DNA of 64,000 nucleotides from Desertibacillus haloalkaliphilus (GTDB lineage Bacteria; Bacillota; Bacilli; Bacillales; KJ1-10-99), in assembly GCF_019039105.1 (NCBI RefSeq), contig NZ_JAHPIV010000012.1:115920-179919 (forward strand). The letters run 5' to 3'. Numbering within the stretch: the stretch's first letter is position 1; each line of letters starts with the position of its first letter. Position numbers and translations under genes: made by a program. The notes beneath the pieces were generated by a model. The model saw only the letters and a list, made by a program, of their open reading frames with translations. It ran no database searches and was not told the DNA's origin. Below, piece after piece: positions 10,640 to 19,001 of this stretch.

Positions 10640-11760
10640 TTGATCATCTTCTCCTTTGTTAAGCTTACCCAATGGTTTCTATGAATCACTTCTGAATGCT
10701 CACGTTTCGTTTTTTGCTTTGCTTCTTTACTTGATAGGCCTTTGACTTCTTTTAATTCGTCAGCTGGATAGTTGACTTGCCCTTTGCCAATGACGCTTCC
10801 TTTTTCATTGATCACTTCAACGACATCGCCTTCTTCAAAGTGTCCAGTGAGTGATTTTACACCAGCGGGCAGAAGGCTTTTTCCTTGTTCGGTGACTGCG
10901 TGTTCGGCACCACGGTCAACTTCGATCTGACCAGAGACGGTCGAGTGTATGGCAATCCATTGCTTCTTATTTTTGATTGAACCAGGAGTCGCATCACCAA
11001 TGTAAGTGCCATCACCTTTGCCTGCTAGGATATCAATGAGTTTTTTCTCACCTTCACCCATACCGATAAATACATGTGTTCCGAGCGAGAGGGCGGTTTT
11101 GGCAGCTAACACTTTTGAGCGCATGCCACCCGTGCCTACTTTTGAGCCGGCTGACCCCGCACGTTCAAGTAATTCATCGGAGATCGTTGATAAAAAGTTG
11201 TACTTTTTGGCATTTGGGTTGTCACGTGGGTTATCGTCATAAAGACCATTAATATCAGTTAAGATTGTTAGACAATCGGCGTGGACCAGGCCACTGACAA
11301 GAGCGGAGAGCATGTCGTTATCACCGAATGTTAGTTCATCAATCGCAATCGAATCGTTTTCATTAATGATCGGTAAAACATTGCGTTTTAACAGTTCAGA
11401 CAACGTTGAATACGCATTGTTATATTGCTCTTCGTTGGCAAAATCATGTTTGGTTAATAACAACTGAGCAGTAACAATCTGATGCTTATTAAACTCTTCA
11501 GTGTATCCTTGCATGAGTAAACCTTGGCCGACAGCGGCTGCCGCTTGCTTGCCTGCAATTGTTACTGGGCGAGTAGGGTACCCAAGGCTTGTAAAACCAG
11601 CAGCAACTGCCCCAGATGAAATTAAAACAACTTCATGTCCTTGCTTTTTAAGTTGGGCAAGTGCTGAGACATGTTCTGTTAGTTTCTCTTTGCAAAGACC
11701 GCCATGTGCATTTGTTAATGAACTACTCCCAATTTTGACAACGATTCGTTGTTTGCTCAT
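10636..11760 (-). CDS. proB: glutamate 5-kinase with PUA domain
   Basis: First step of proline synthesis, ATP-dependent phosphorylation of glutamate. 374 residues: amino-acid kinase domain ([10 protein letters not shown] at the start, [30 protein letters not shown]), then a C-terminal PUA domain from about residue 280 (DRGAEHAV...). ATG follows GAGGAGAG. It heads proBAC and is preceded by a T-box leader, so expression should rise when tRNA-Pro is uncharged. Confidence 0.97.
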   Translation of the reverse strand: MSKQRIVVKIGSSSLTNAHGGLCKEKLTEHVSALAQLKKQGHEVVLISSGAVAAGFTSLGYPTRPVTIAGKQAAAAVGQGLLMQGYTEEFNKHQIVTAQLLLTKHDFANEEQYNNAYSTLSELLKRNVLPIINENDSIAIDELTFGDNDMLSALVSGLVHADCLTILTDINGLYDDNPRDNPNAKKYNFLSTISDELLERAGSAGSKVGTGGMRSKVLAAKTALSLGTHVFIGMGEGEKKLIDILAGKGDGTYIGDATPGSIKNKKQWIAIHSTVSGQIEVDRGAEHAVTEQGKSLLPAGVKSLTGHFEEGDVVEVINEKGSVIGKGQVNYPADELKEVKGLSSKEAKQKTKREHSEVIHRNHWVSLTKEKMIK

Positions 11761-11820
11761 TGGACTCTCCTCTTTCTCTTTACGTAAAGGTTTCTCATGT
11801 TCTTAGTGTTAAAAAACTTT

Positions 11821-12020
11821 AAAAAAGACCCTTCTGTCCTTTATAGAAAAGGACGGAAGAGTCATGATTCCGCGGTACCACCTTCATTGACATTTCTAGA
11901 AATGTCCGCTCATTACCCGTAACGAGGGAAGACGGTTAGCTTATCCCTAACAGCTCAAGGGTAGGTTCGATCATTCAGAGGTGGCAGAACCTTTCAGCCG
12001 ATGAGTTCCGCTCTCTATCA
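11821..12020 (-). promoter_or_regulatory. T-box leader of proBAC with intrinsic terminator
   Basis: On the minus strand the T-box sequence GGTGGTACCGCGG (11870-11883 region) is intact, preceded by a long stem I beginning near GATAGAGAGCGG (12008-12019). A terminator follows (GACTCTTCCGTCCTT pairing with AAGGACAGAAGGGTC, 11827-11863, then six T). The T-box can pair in the alternative antiterminator. A candidate specifier is CCT (Pro) at 11963-11965 within GAACCTACC; this assignment is tentative, but it fits a proline operon. Confidence 0.92.
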
Positions 12021-12198
12021 CATGAATTTGATTTACTAATCCCTTTCAACGCTCATAATAAATACTTTTATCACATTATCGACGATTTTTAGTCGCTTTG
12101 TCAAGAGGTTTAGTGATATAGGTTACAGCGGGGTAGAAATTGACCCCATATCGTTGCTATCATACGGAGTATTAACAGACGTAAGGTGGTTACAAAAC

Positions 12199-12996
12199 AT
12201 GGGGAAACAAATGTTAACACAAAAAGTGATTGTGATTACTGGTGCATCTAGCGGAATCGGAGCACAACTTGCTTATGATCTCGCTTCCTACGGGGCAACG
12301 CCTGTCTTGTTGGCGCGTTCCGTGGATAAGCTGGAAACACATTGCTCGCAAATTGAGCAAAAAACAGGTGTGAAGCCAGATTATTATCAACTGGATGTTA
12401 CCTCTTTAGAGGATGTTCAAGCAACATTTTTAGCGATTTTTCATGAGCATAAGCACATCGATGTTCTGGTAAACAATGCTGGATTTGCTATTTTTGATTC
12501 TTTCTTAGATGCTGATTTATCGGAATTGAAAGCCATGTTTGACGTTAATGTATACGGGATGATGGCTTGTACAAAGGCGGTTTTACCGTCGATGATTGAA
12601 CGTAACCAAGGTCATATCATTAATATTGGTTCGTTAGCTGGAAAGCTTGCGACGCCTAAGTCAAGTGGTTATGCTGCGACAAAGCATGCTGTACTTGGGT
12701 TTACGAATGGTGTTCGCTTGGAACTTCAACAGACGAATGTTCATGTCACAAGTGTGAACCCAGGGCCAATTAAGACACCATTTTTTGAAACAGCTGATCA
12801 AACAGGGACGTACGTTAAAAATGTAGAACGTATGATGCTTGAACCAACATATGTATCTTCCAAAATCATTGATGTGATTAGGCGACCGAAACGTGAGGTA
12901 AATGTACCAACGTGGATGAGCATTGGGACCATATTTTATCAGCTCTTTCCCGGACTAATTGAAAAGTTTGGTGGAAAGAAGTTCAACCAAAAATAA
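12199..12996 (+). CDS. yqjQ: SDR-family oxidoreductase (YqjQ-like)
   Basis: NAD(P)-dependent short-chain dehydrogenase of 265 residues. Cofactor motif TGASSGIG is near residues 14-21, NNAG (VLVNNAGF) near residue 95, and the catalytic Ser / Tyr-x3-Lys appear in NIGSLAGK...SGYAATKHA. ATG 12199 has AAGGTGG nine bases upstream; the longer frame from 12154 lacks a site. The last ~30 residues are hydrophobic, so weak membrane association is possible. Substrate unknown. In B. subtilis the homologue also lies near proI and yqzH/yqjW. Confidence 0.88.
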   Translation: MGKQMLTQKVIVITGASSGIGAQLAYDLASYGATPVLLARSVDKLETHCSQIEQKTGVKPDYYQLDVTSLEDVQATFLAIFHEHKHIDVLVNNAGFAIFDSFLDADLSELKAMFDVNVYGMMACTKAVLPSMIERNQGHIINIGSLAGKLATPKSSGYAATKHAVLGFTNGVRLELQQTNVHVTSVNPGPIKTPFFETADQTGTYVKNVERMMLEPTYVSSKIIDVIRRPKREVNVPTWMSIGTIFYQLFPGLIEKFGGKKFNQK

Positions 12997-13057
12997 CGCT
13001 CGGTGTTCTTAAAGTCTTGCTTTCGAGAATGAAGGTTGAAGGTTGGGAGGCCTGTTG

Positions 13058-13249
13058 TTATGTTGTTAAATAATCATATATCACATCATTAATGATGAGG
13101 TACAGGTCTTCCTTTGGGTTTTCTTTGATCCGCTGATGAACGTTAGCAAGTAGCTCTTGAAATTCTTGATCGGTTAAGGGGAGCATTTGATCATTTACAT
13201 AACTTCTTGTTATAGCTTCGGCCTTTTTTGTTAAAAATTCTTGGTTCAT
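13058..13249 (-). CDS. yqzH: YqzH-family small protein
   Basis: 63 residues, acidic and predicted helical (EFLTKKAEAITRSYVNDQ...). Similar in size, sequence style and neighbourhood (next to a Y-family polymerase) to B. subtilis YqzH, whose function is unknown. A GAGAGG lies about 13 bases before the ATG, and a TATAAT-like box sits upstream on the minus strand near 13283. Confidence 0.75.
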   Translation of the reverse strand: MNQEFLTKKAEAITRSYVNDQMLPLTDQEFQELLANVHQRIKENPKEDLYLIINDVIYDYLTT

Positions 13250-13259
13250 TATATAAAAG

Positions 13260-13298
13260 CCTCTCGTTTCATGTTATCATATTATATCTTACGAGAGG
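13260..13298 (-). repeat. inverted repeat flanking the yqzH promoter -10 box
   Basis: CCTCTCGT and ACGAGAGG, 8 bp each, are separated by 23 bases that contain TATAAT read toward yqzH. The downstream arm also contains the yqzH ribosome binding site. It may be an operator or chance. Confidence 0.4.
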
Positions 13299-13339
13299 TT
13301 GAAGCGATTAGCAACAACGTTTTGCTCGTTAATAAACAG

Positions 13340-13370
13340 GGGTGATCGGATACCGAAATCCGTATCACCC
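13340..13370. repeat. stable intergenic stem-loop without T-run
   Basis: GGGTGATCGGAT pairs with ATCCG-t-ATCACCC (12 bp with one bulged T), with loop ACCGAA. Neither strand has a T-tract next to it, so it is not a normal terminator. No gene overlaps it. Confidence 0.6.
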
Positions 13371-13460
13371 GTACCGTTTCGCCTAAGTGCATAACAAGGT
13401 TTAGCACACAGCTTTGATTTGAATATAGGGTTTTAACAGGAGCAGTGAAAGCTTCTTCAG

Positions 13461-13580
13461 TTATTGCCCTTCTTGTTCATTGTCGTCATAAGCAATTAAG
13501 ACGACATGCAGTTCTTCTTCAAGGTTTCTAAGCTTTTGTAGTTGTTTTTCATCTAAATGAGCAACATCGTAGTGTTCCAT
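13461..13580 (-). CDS. predicted 39-residue protein, function unknown
   Basis: ATG 13580 follows a strong TAGGGGGTGATC, and the frame gives a 39-residue acidic, helix-prone peptide starting MEHYDVAHLDEKQLQKL and ending DDNEQEGQ. It sits alone in the 592-base gap between yqzH and the Y-family polymerase. I do not recognise a family. The good ribosome binding site and regular heptad-like Leu spacing are the only support. Confidence 0.55.
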   Translation of the reverse strand: MEHYDVAHLDEKQLQKLRNLEEELHVVLIAYDDNEQEGQ

Positions 13581-13732
13581 CTCTGATCACCCCCTATTTT
13601 AGATTGTCCGTTTTCAGATCAGTTTACGAGCGCGATTTGATTCGTCGGTGTAGGAGTTTGTTGATCTGTGGGACGACGTGTAAGTCTTTGCTATGATTTG
13701 TATCATCCGATCCATTATTTACTAATTGAAAT

Positions 13733-13746
13733 CGAACGTATATTCG
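13733..13746 (+). promoter_or_regulatory. LexA (DinR) box 1 upstream of Y-family polymerase
   Basis: CGAACGTATATTCG matches the Bacillus SOS box pattern CGAAC-N4-GTTCG with one change in the right half (ATTCG). It is 95 bases before the polymerase start. Confidence 0.65.
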
Positions 13747-13767
13747 AATATGCTAAGGTGTATGATG

Positions 13768-13781
13768 AGAACGTAGGTTCT
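13768..13781 (+). promoter_or_regulatory. LexA (DinR) box 2 upstream of Y-family polymerase
   Basis: AGAACGTAGGTTCT is a perfect GAAC-N4-GTTC palindrome, 21 bases after box 1, so both lie on nearly the same face of the helix two to three turns apart. Together they indicate SOS control of the following gene. Confidence 0.65.
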
Positions 13782-13840
13782 TTTATACTGTCAACAGAAA
13801 TGATGGTATAACGTCAACATTTAATAAGGGGGATGACGTT

Positions 13841-15103
13841 ATGGATGAAATTTATGAATCACTGCCAAAGCAAACGATTTTTTGTATTGATATGAAAAGC
13901 TTCTATGCGAGTTGTTCAGCGCGGTTGCTTGGGCTAGATCCGTTAACGTGCTACCTTGCCGTAGTCGCAGATACAAATCGTAATGGGAGTGTCGTGTTAG
14001 CTGCAACTCCTAAGCTAAAAGCGGACTTTGGTATTCAAACAGGGAGCCGTCTGTTTGAGATTCCGAATGATCCACGCATTCATATTGTGAACGCGCAAAT
14101 GAAGACGTATTTGCAGACGTCAGTTGAGATCACCAACTTTTTTAACCGCTATGTACCGATGGAATGTATCCACACCTACAGTGTCGATGAGAGCTTCTTA
14201 CATACAGATGGGACTGAACGACTCTGGGGAGATGCCGAGACACTTGCCAAAAGGATTAAAAGGGATATGTTCAAAGAGTTTGGTTTAACATGCGCGATTG
14301 GAATTGGGCCTAATATGCTGTTGGCTAAGCTTTGCTTGGATGTCGAAGCAAAGAAAGCTGGAATCGCTCAATGGAAGTTTGACGATGTCAAGAAAAAGCT
14401 TTGGCCACTCTCTCCTTTAAGTAAGATGTGGGGAATTGGTTCACGGCTTGAACAACGACTGCACCGCATCGGGGTCCGTACGGTCGGCCAATTAGCAAAT
14501 TATCCATTAGATCAATTAGAAAAGAAATTCGGTGTGATAGGCAACCAGTTGTATTATCATGCGTGGGGGATTGATTTATCAGATTTAGGAACGCCGATGC
14601 TTGAGGGGCAAATTAGCTTTGCAAAAAGTCAAATATTATTGAGGGATTATGACAGGGAAGGCGAGATTAAGCATGTCATCTTAGAAATATGTGAGGAAGT
14701 TGCTAGAAGAGCAAGAAATGAGAAAAAGGCAGGACGGACGGTCCGCTTAGGGCTTGGTTATAGTAAAAGTGAACGCCGAAGTGGATTTTATCGTTCACAA
14801 ACAATTGCTGAACCGACAAATATTACAATGGACATCTATGAGATTTGTATGCAGTTGTTTAAAACTCATTATAATGGAGAGACTGTTCGTAAAATTGATA
14901 TTTCCTTATCGAATGTTTGTGATGATACCCATACGCAGTTAAGCTTGTTCGATATGAGCAAGCCGGAAAGAAAGAAGTTAGGCTATGTGATGGATCAAAT
15001 TCGTGAAAGGTATGGAGCAGATACGCTTCTTCGTGCCGTTTCGTATACAAAAGCAGGAACAGCTAAACATCGAAGTACGCTTGTAGGCGGACATAAGGCA
15101 TAA
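13841..15103 (+). CDS. yqjW: Y-family translesion DNA polymerase (YqjW/UvrX type)
   Basis: Error-prone polymerase of the UmuC/DinB family, 420 residues. Metal-binding carboxylates are in FCIDMKSFYASC (near residue 16) and YSVDESFL (near residue 112), followed by helix-hairpin-helix (MWGIGSRLEQRLHRIGV) and the little-finger domain. ATG follows AAGGGGGATGACGTT. Closest in style to B. subtilis YqjW and phage UvrX rather than YqjH/DinB1. Two LexA-like boxes upstream imply DNA-damage induction. Confidence 0.92.
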   Translation: MDEIYESLPKQTIFCIDMKSFYASCSARLLGLDPLTCYLAVVADTNRNGSVVLAATPKLKADFGIQTGSRLFEIPNDPRIHIVNAQMKTYLQTSVEITNFFNRYVPMECIHTYSVDESFLHTDGTERLWGDAETLAKRIKRDMFKEFGLTCAIGIGPNMLLAKLCLDVEAKKAGIAQWKFDDVKKKLWPLSPLSKMWGIGSRLEQRLHRIGVRTVGQLANYPLDQLEKKFGVIGNQLYYHAWGIDLSDLGTPMLEGQISFAKSQILLRDYDREGEIKHVILEICEEVARRARNEKKAGRTVRLGLGYSKSERRSGFYRSQTIAEPTNITMDIYEICMQLFKTHYNGETVRKIDISLSNVCDDTHTQLSLFDMSKPERKKLGYVMDQIRERYGADTLLRAVSYTKAGTAKHRSTLVGGHKA

Positions 15104-15162
15104 TAAATCGCTATAATAGAACTCAAATTGAATAAAATTATCTAGAATAGGAAGTGAATATT

Positions 15163-15444
15163 GTGATTGTCCATGATTTGGTCGATACAAAACAATTATT
15201 TATTGGTGAAACAAAGCCCGACTATTTAGTCGTTTATGAAAAGGTCATTGATCGTGACGCGAGAATTGACGGAAGGAAATACCAAGAGATTGAGGCAGGG
15301 ACAAAAGAGGTAGTGCAAATTTTTCATGGTGAAAAGGAGCATTCGCTTCGCAAAATCGATAGCTATGACATTGGTAATGACTACCCGTCCCTTGAAGCAG
15401 TTTTAACAAAAGTAAAAGAAACACATCAAGAAATTTTTCAATAA
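15163..15444 (+). CDS. 93-residue protein of unknown function downstream of polymerase
   Basis: GTG 15163 lies nine bases after AGGAAG; an in-frame GTG at 15154 overlaps that site and is less likely. The product is a soluble, charged alpha/beta-looking protein (IVHDLVDTKQLFIG...). It is 60 bases downstream of the Y-family polymerase with no terminator between, and a terminator follows at 15455. B. subtilis has a YolD-like gene in the corresponding place, but this protein lacks YolD features. I do not recognise it. Confidence 0.7.
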   Translation: MIVHDLVDTKQLFIGETKPDYLVVYEKVIDRDARIDGRKYQEIEAGTKEVVQIFHGEKEHSLRKIDSYDIGNDYPSLEAVLTKVKETHQEIFQ

Positions 15445-15454
15445 TGTAAGCGTG

Positions 15455-15494
15455 AAGCCCCCGATGTTGATGGTTGACTGAGGGGGCTTTTGTT
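15455..15494 (+). terminator. terminator after the polymerase/unknown pair
   Basis: AAGCCCCC pairs with GGGGGCTT across a 19-base loop, followed by TTTTGTTTT. Confidence 0.75.
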
Positions 15495-15665
15495 TTATCA
15501 TCTACCTTCAGGTGCCAGGACCTCGAGGTCAATTGGTCATGCTGATCGCTGATGTGCAGACACTTTACACTTAGTCATTATCTAACATATAGATTGCGTA
15601 AAAAATAAAGGTAGTATACGATTTATAAGGAATGTGAGGGATGACTGTACATGAGGAGGGACCGT

Positions 15666-16136
15666 ATGGTTCGTGTGTTATTTGTATGTTTAGGAAATAT
15701 TTGTCGTTCGCCGATGGCCGAGGCTGTTTTTCGAAAACAGGTGGAGGAGGCTGGTCTTAAAGATCAGATCAGTATTGATTCTGCTGGGACAGGTCACTGG
15801 CATATTGGTAAGCCACCACATGAAGGGACGCGAAGCCTTTTAGATCGATACGATGTTGACTATGCAGGTTTAAAGGCAAGGCAAGTGAAAGAGGAAGATG
15901 TTACGAGGTTTGATTATATCTTGGCGATGGATGCGGACAATTTAAGTCAGCTACATGCCCTTGCTGGTCGACAGACAACAGGAGAGATCGCAAGGCTGCT
16001 TGATTTTGTACCTGACAGTAACGTCGCTGATGTACCTGATCCTTACTTTACAGGTAACTTTGATGAAGTATATGAATTAGTAAATGAAGCTTGCTCACGT
16101 CTGCTTACCTATATATGTGATCGGGAGCAATTGTAA
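15666..16136 (+). CDS. yfkJ: low-molecular-weight protein-tyrosine phosphatase (YfkJ-like)
   Basis: 156 residues. The phosphate loop CLGNICRS at residues 8-15 carries the catalytic Cys and Arg, and the general-acid loop is DVPDPYF near residue 120. ATG 15666 follows GAGGAGG; an upstream ATG at 15651 lies before that site. It aligns over its whole length with B. subtilis YfkJ (GHWHIGKPPHEGT), which acts in ethanol and stress resistance (family knowledge). Confidence 0.92.
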   Translation: MVRVLFVCLGNICRSPMAEAVFRKQVEEAGLKDQISIDSAGTGHWHIGKPPHEGTRSLLDRYDVDYAGLKARQVKEEDVTRFDYILAMDADNLSQLHALAGRQTTGEIARLLDFVPDSNVADVPDPYFTGNFDEVYELVNEACSRLLTYICDREQL

Positions 16137-16186
16137 TTAAATGACCCCCATTACGGAAATGCTAAAAGAGAGAGGGGGGCTTAAAG

Positions 16187-16387
16187 ATGGATCCAATTAG
16201 AGAGCAAGTTCGACAGCTCAAGGAAGAAGGAGTTAGTTCGGCTGTCATTCACGATGTTCTTGGTACGAAGATGACCTCAGAACAACTCGATGCGGTCCTA
16301 GATGACGATAACGATGTATTGACTGATGTTGAAGAAAGTGTTGTGAAATATTCAGTTGATGGGAGAACATGGGTGAAAAATCAGTAA
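16187..16387 (+). CDS. 66-residue acidic protein of unknown function
   Basis: ATG follows GAGAGGGGGGCTTAAAG, a very strong site. The product is acidic with predicted helices (IREQVRQLKEEGVSSAVIHDVLG) and an aspartate-rich middle. It is 50 bases downstream of the phosphatase gene and closed by a terminator, so the two probably form one operon. No family recognised; it is not YfkK, which follows yfkJ in B. subtilis. Confidence 0.72.
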   Translation: MDPIREQVRQLKEEGVSSAVIHDVLGTKMTSEQLDAVLDDDNDVLTDVEESVVKYSVDGRTWVKNQ

Positions 16388-16395
16388 ACAATGGA

Positions 16396-16433
16396 GCGAG
16401 AGGTGAGCAATTTGTTTTGCCTCTTGCTTTTTT
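16396..16433 (+). terminator. terminator of the phosphatase operon
   Basis: GCGAGAGG pairs with CCTCTTGC (one G-U), followed by TTTTTT. Confidence 0.75.
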
Positions 16434-16662
16434 GTGGTTTTAAAGTAGCAAGAAAGCATCTCCAGAAAAATGAGCTTACTCATCGCCTTAAATGTTGTAC
16501 TAATGTGAAGGAACAGTCAAAAAGTTGATCGTTGGTCATGCAAATAGTCACACAACTAAGCGATACGCATACGATAAGTTATGGGTAAAACGCCTAATGT
16601 TGCAAAACGCTGCAAAGAGCATAATGACAACACGAGAATCGTTTCAAAGGAGTTGAAAATCG

Positions 16663-18510
16663 ATGTGTGGCATTACCGGTTGGATTGATTGGCAGAAAGA
16701 GATGACAAGAGAAGAAGCAGAGGTTAAAAAGATGGCTGAAACAATGCTTCGACGTGGACCGGATGATAGCAATGTCTGGAGTTCCAAGCATGCAGCGTTA
16801 GGACATACGCGTTTAGTTGTTGTAGATCCAAAAGGCGGCGTTCAACCGATGACGAAAAAACAGGGGGAACGTTCGTATGCCATTGCCTATAATGGTGAGT
16901 TATATAATACCGAGGAGCTTAGAAAGGAACTGGCGCAAAGAGGATATACATTTAAAGGACATTCAGATACAGAGGTTTTACTCACCGCGTATATAGAATG
17001 GGGGTTCGACTGTTTAGAACGGTTAAATGGCATTTTTGCATTTGCCGTTTGGAATGATTATGATCAAAGTTTGTTTTTAGCACGTGACCGTTTAGGGGTA
17101 AAACCGTTATTTTATAGTGTACAGTATGGGAGGTTGTTATTCGGGTCAGAAATCAAGGCTTTGCTAGCTCATCGTGATGTCCACCCTCATGTTGGTCAGG
17201 ATGGGCTAGCAGAGGTCTTTGGTTTAGGTCCTTCACGTACACCGGCTCATGGCGTGTTTGAAGGAATTGATGAACTGCGACCCGGTCATGCACTCCTGTA
17301 CGATCGAAATGGCGCAAAAATTACTCGGTATTGGTCACTAAAGAGTGAAGAGCATGAAGAAAATGTTGAGGAAACAGCTGAGTATATTCGTTATTTGTTA
17401 GGAGATACAGTCAGGCGTCAATTAATTGCTGATGTTCCGGTAGGGACATTCTTATCAGGGGGGATTGATTCGAGTGCACTAACGGCGTTTGCAGCTGATG
17501 TATTTGCACAAGAAGGAAGAGGACCATTAAAAACATACTCGATTGATTACGTTGATAATGAGAAATACTTTAAAGCGAATGATTTCCAGCCTAATGCAGA
17601 TGGGCCGTGGATCGAAAAGGTTTCAAAAGCGATTGGAACGGACCATACGTCACACGTTATTCAAATGGACGAATTAACCAATACGTTAAAAGAAGCCGTT
17701 CATGCCCGGGATTTACCAGGAATGGCTGACATTGATTCCTCACTCTTGTGGTTCTGTAAACAAATTAAAAATGATGTAACAGTTGGGCTATCAGGAGAAT
17801 GTGCGGATGAAATTTTTGGCGGGTATCCTTGGTTTCATAAGCCTGAAGTGATGTTTGCAGATCGCTTTCCATGGATGCAATCCACACAAGCTCGTGAGCA
17901 CTTGTTACATGAAAAGTGGCAGAAAAAATTAAAGTTACAGTCGTATGTGTATGACCGTTACCGTGAAACAATCGATGAAACCCCGCGTTTAGAGGGGGAA
18001 AGTGCAGAAGAAGCGAGAAGGCGCGAGATTTCTTATCTAAATATTATATGGTTTATGACAACGTTATTGGACCGCAAAGACCGGATGAGTATGGGAGCCA
18101 GCTTAGAAGTGCGCGTCCCATTTGCGGATCATCGTCTTGTTGAATATGTGTGGAACATCCCATGGGAAATGAAACAACTAGAAGGTAGGGAAAAAGGGAT
18201 TTTGCGAAAAGCATTAGAGGGAATCGTTCCAAATGATGTCCTTTATCGTAAGAAAAGTCCGTACCCGAAGACACACAATCCAGCGTATACGAAAGCGGTA
18301 CAACAGCAAATGTTTTCGATCCTTGATGACCGAAACGCTCCAATTTTAGAATTTATCAATAAAGAGAAACTAACAAAAATGACCGAAACGGGAGGAAAGT
18401 CATTTGATGTGCCGTGGTTCGGGCAACTGATGACCGGTCCGCAATTGATTGCACATCTCGTGCAAATCAATACGTGGTTGAAAGATTATCAGGTTGAGGT
18501 TAAAGAGTAA
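16663..18510 (+). CDS. asnO: asparagine synthase (glutamine-hydrolysing), AsnO type
   Basis: Makes asparagine from aspartate, ATP and glutamine. 615 residues. The nucleophile Cys2 of the class-II glutaminase domain is at the start (MCGITGW), with RRGPDD and YNGELYN in the same domain. The synthetase domain carries the PP-loop FLSGGIDSSALTA near residue 270. Long blocks match B. subtilis AsnO (LSGECADEIFGGYPWF, DRMSMGASLEVRVPFADHR). ATG follows AAAGGAG. AsnO in B. subtilis is a sporulation-linked paralogue; here the gene is single with its own terminator. Confidence 0.96.
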   Translation: MCGITGWIDWQKEMTREEAEVKKMAETMLRRGPDDSNVWSSKHAALGHTRLVVVDPKGGVQPMTKKQGERSYAIAYNGELYNTEELRKELAQRGYTFKGHSDTEVLLTAYIEWGFDCLERLNGIFAFAVWNDYDQSLFLARDRLGVKPLFYSVQYGRLLFGSEIKALLAHRDVHPHVGQDGLAEVFGLGPSRTPAHGVFEGIDELRPGHALLYDRNGAKITRYWSLKSEEHEENVEETAEYIRYLLGDTVRRQLIADVPVGTFLSGGIDSSALTAFAADVFAQEGRGPLKTYSIDYVDNEKYFKANDFQPNADGPWIEKVSKAIGTDHTSHVIQMDELTNTLKEAVHARDLPGMADIDSSLLWFCKQIKNDVTVGLSGECADEIFGGYPWFHKPEVMFADRFPWMQSTQAREHLLHEKWQKKLKLQSYVYDRYRETIDETPRLEGESAEEARRREISYLNIIWFMTTLLDRKDRMSMGASLEVRVPFADHRLVEYVWNIPWEMKQLEGREKGILRKALEGIVPNDVLYRKKSPYPKTHNPAYTKAVQQQMFSILDDRNAPILEFINKEKLTKMTETGGKSFDVPWFGQLMTGPQLIAHLVQINTWLKDYQVEVKE

Positions 18511-18514
18511 TGAA

Positions 18515-18560
18515 CGAACATGACCTAGAAAAGTTGATTAGCTTTTCTAGGTCGTGTTCG
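18515..18560 (+). terminator. long inverted repeat after asnO, probable terminator
   Basis: CGAACATGACCTAGAAAAG pairs with CTTTTCTAGGTCGTGTTCG (19 bp, one G-U or mismatch), starting a few bases past the stop. The T-run after it is weak (TTTACC), so efficiency is uncertain. Confidence 0.65.
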
Positions 18561-18701
18561 TTTACCTTATATCACGACTTCAAGAATAGGATAGATACCT
18601 TCAAAAGTTATAGAAATGCGTGAATATTAGAAACTCAATACTATTTTTGAATAACTATTTACGAATAAAAATAAAACATATATAATGAAATCGTGGTAAG
18701 A

Positions 18702-18719
18702 GGTCCAACGTCATACCAC
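18702..18719 (-). promoter_or_regulatory. nucleoside-island operator, site A
   Basis: Read on the minus strand: GTGGTATGACGTTGGACC. It shares the GTATGA-core and 18-base layout of sites B-E and lies 15 bases after the TATAAT of the candidate nupC promoter, a repressing position. Confidence 0.55.
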
Positions 18720-18770
18720 TGTTGATTTGAAGTTTGAAAGGGATTGAAAAATAGGGGAGAGGGAAGGGAT

Positions 18771-18854
18771 ATGATAAACGCTTTTACGATGTGTGATTAT
18801 TTTAATGTCCAGATGTCGGACATCATACAAGTGGTAAAAATGACCAAATGGTAG
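18771..18854 (+). CDS. possible 27-codon leader peptide before nupC
   Basis: ATG preceded by AGGGGAGAGGGAAGGGAT, an unusually strong site, opens a 27-residue frame (MINAFTMCDYFNV...) ending at TAG 18852. Operator site B lies inside it. It could be a leader peptide or a chance frame. No homology known to me. Confidence 0.3.
   Translation: MINAFTMCDYFNVQMSDIIQVVKMTKW
18815..18832 (-). promoter_or_regulatory. nucleoside-island operator, site B
   Basis: Read on the minus strand the site is ACTTGTATGATGTCCGAC, sharing TGTATGATGTCC-R-AC with sites C and D. Confidence 0.6.
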
Positions 18855-18930
18855 AGGAGTAGATCGTTGGTTTTATGTGACTTTATTTATACAAGGATGA
18901 TAGAGTTTCAAATTATTTTTTTAAACGAAA

Positions 18931-18944
18931 AGAAAGCGCTTTCT
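18931..18944. promoter_or_regulatory. CcpA-type cre palindrome upstream of nupC
   Basis: AGAAAGCGCTTTCT is a perfect 14-bp palindrome matching the cre core (AARCGYTT-like). It is 57 bases before the nupC start codon, inside the leader, where it would act as a roadblock. Catabolite repression of nucleoside genes by CcpA is known in bacilli. Confidence 0.65.
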
Positions 18945-19001
18945 AGTTGATGTGTTTTTGATGAATTTAATTGTTTAAACACCAAGAAAGGATTGAAATC
19001 T

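Larger units (their letters stand above)
18561..19001 (+). other. long leader region of the nucleoside operon
   Basis: 440 bases without a firm gene. It holds a candidate promoter (TTACGA 18659 / TATAAT 18681, 16-base spacing), two copies of the nucleoside operator (18702 and 18815), a CcpA-type palindrome (18931) and a 27-codon open frame at 18771 with a strong ribosome binding site. This is the regulatory head of the nupC cluster. Confidence 0.6.

Noticed and set aside
18867..18950. 28-codon frame from TTG after GAGGAG in the nupC leader
   Set aside because: It runs through the cre palindrome, has a TTG start and no recognisable product; I keep the region as regulatory DNA.
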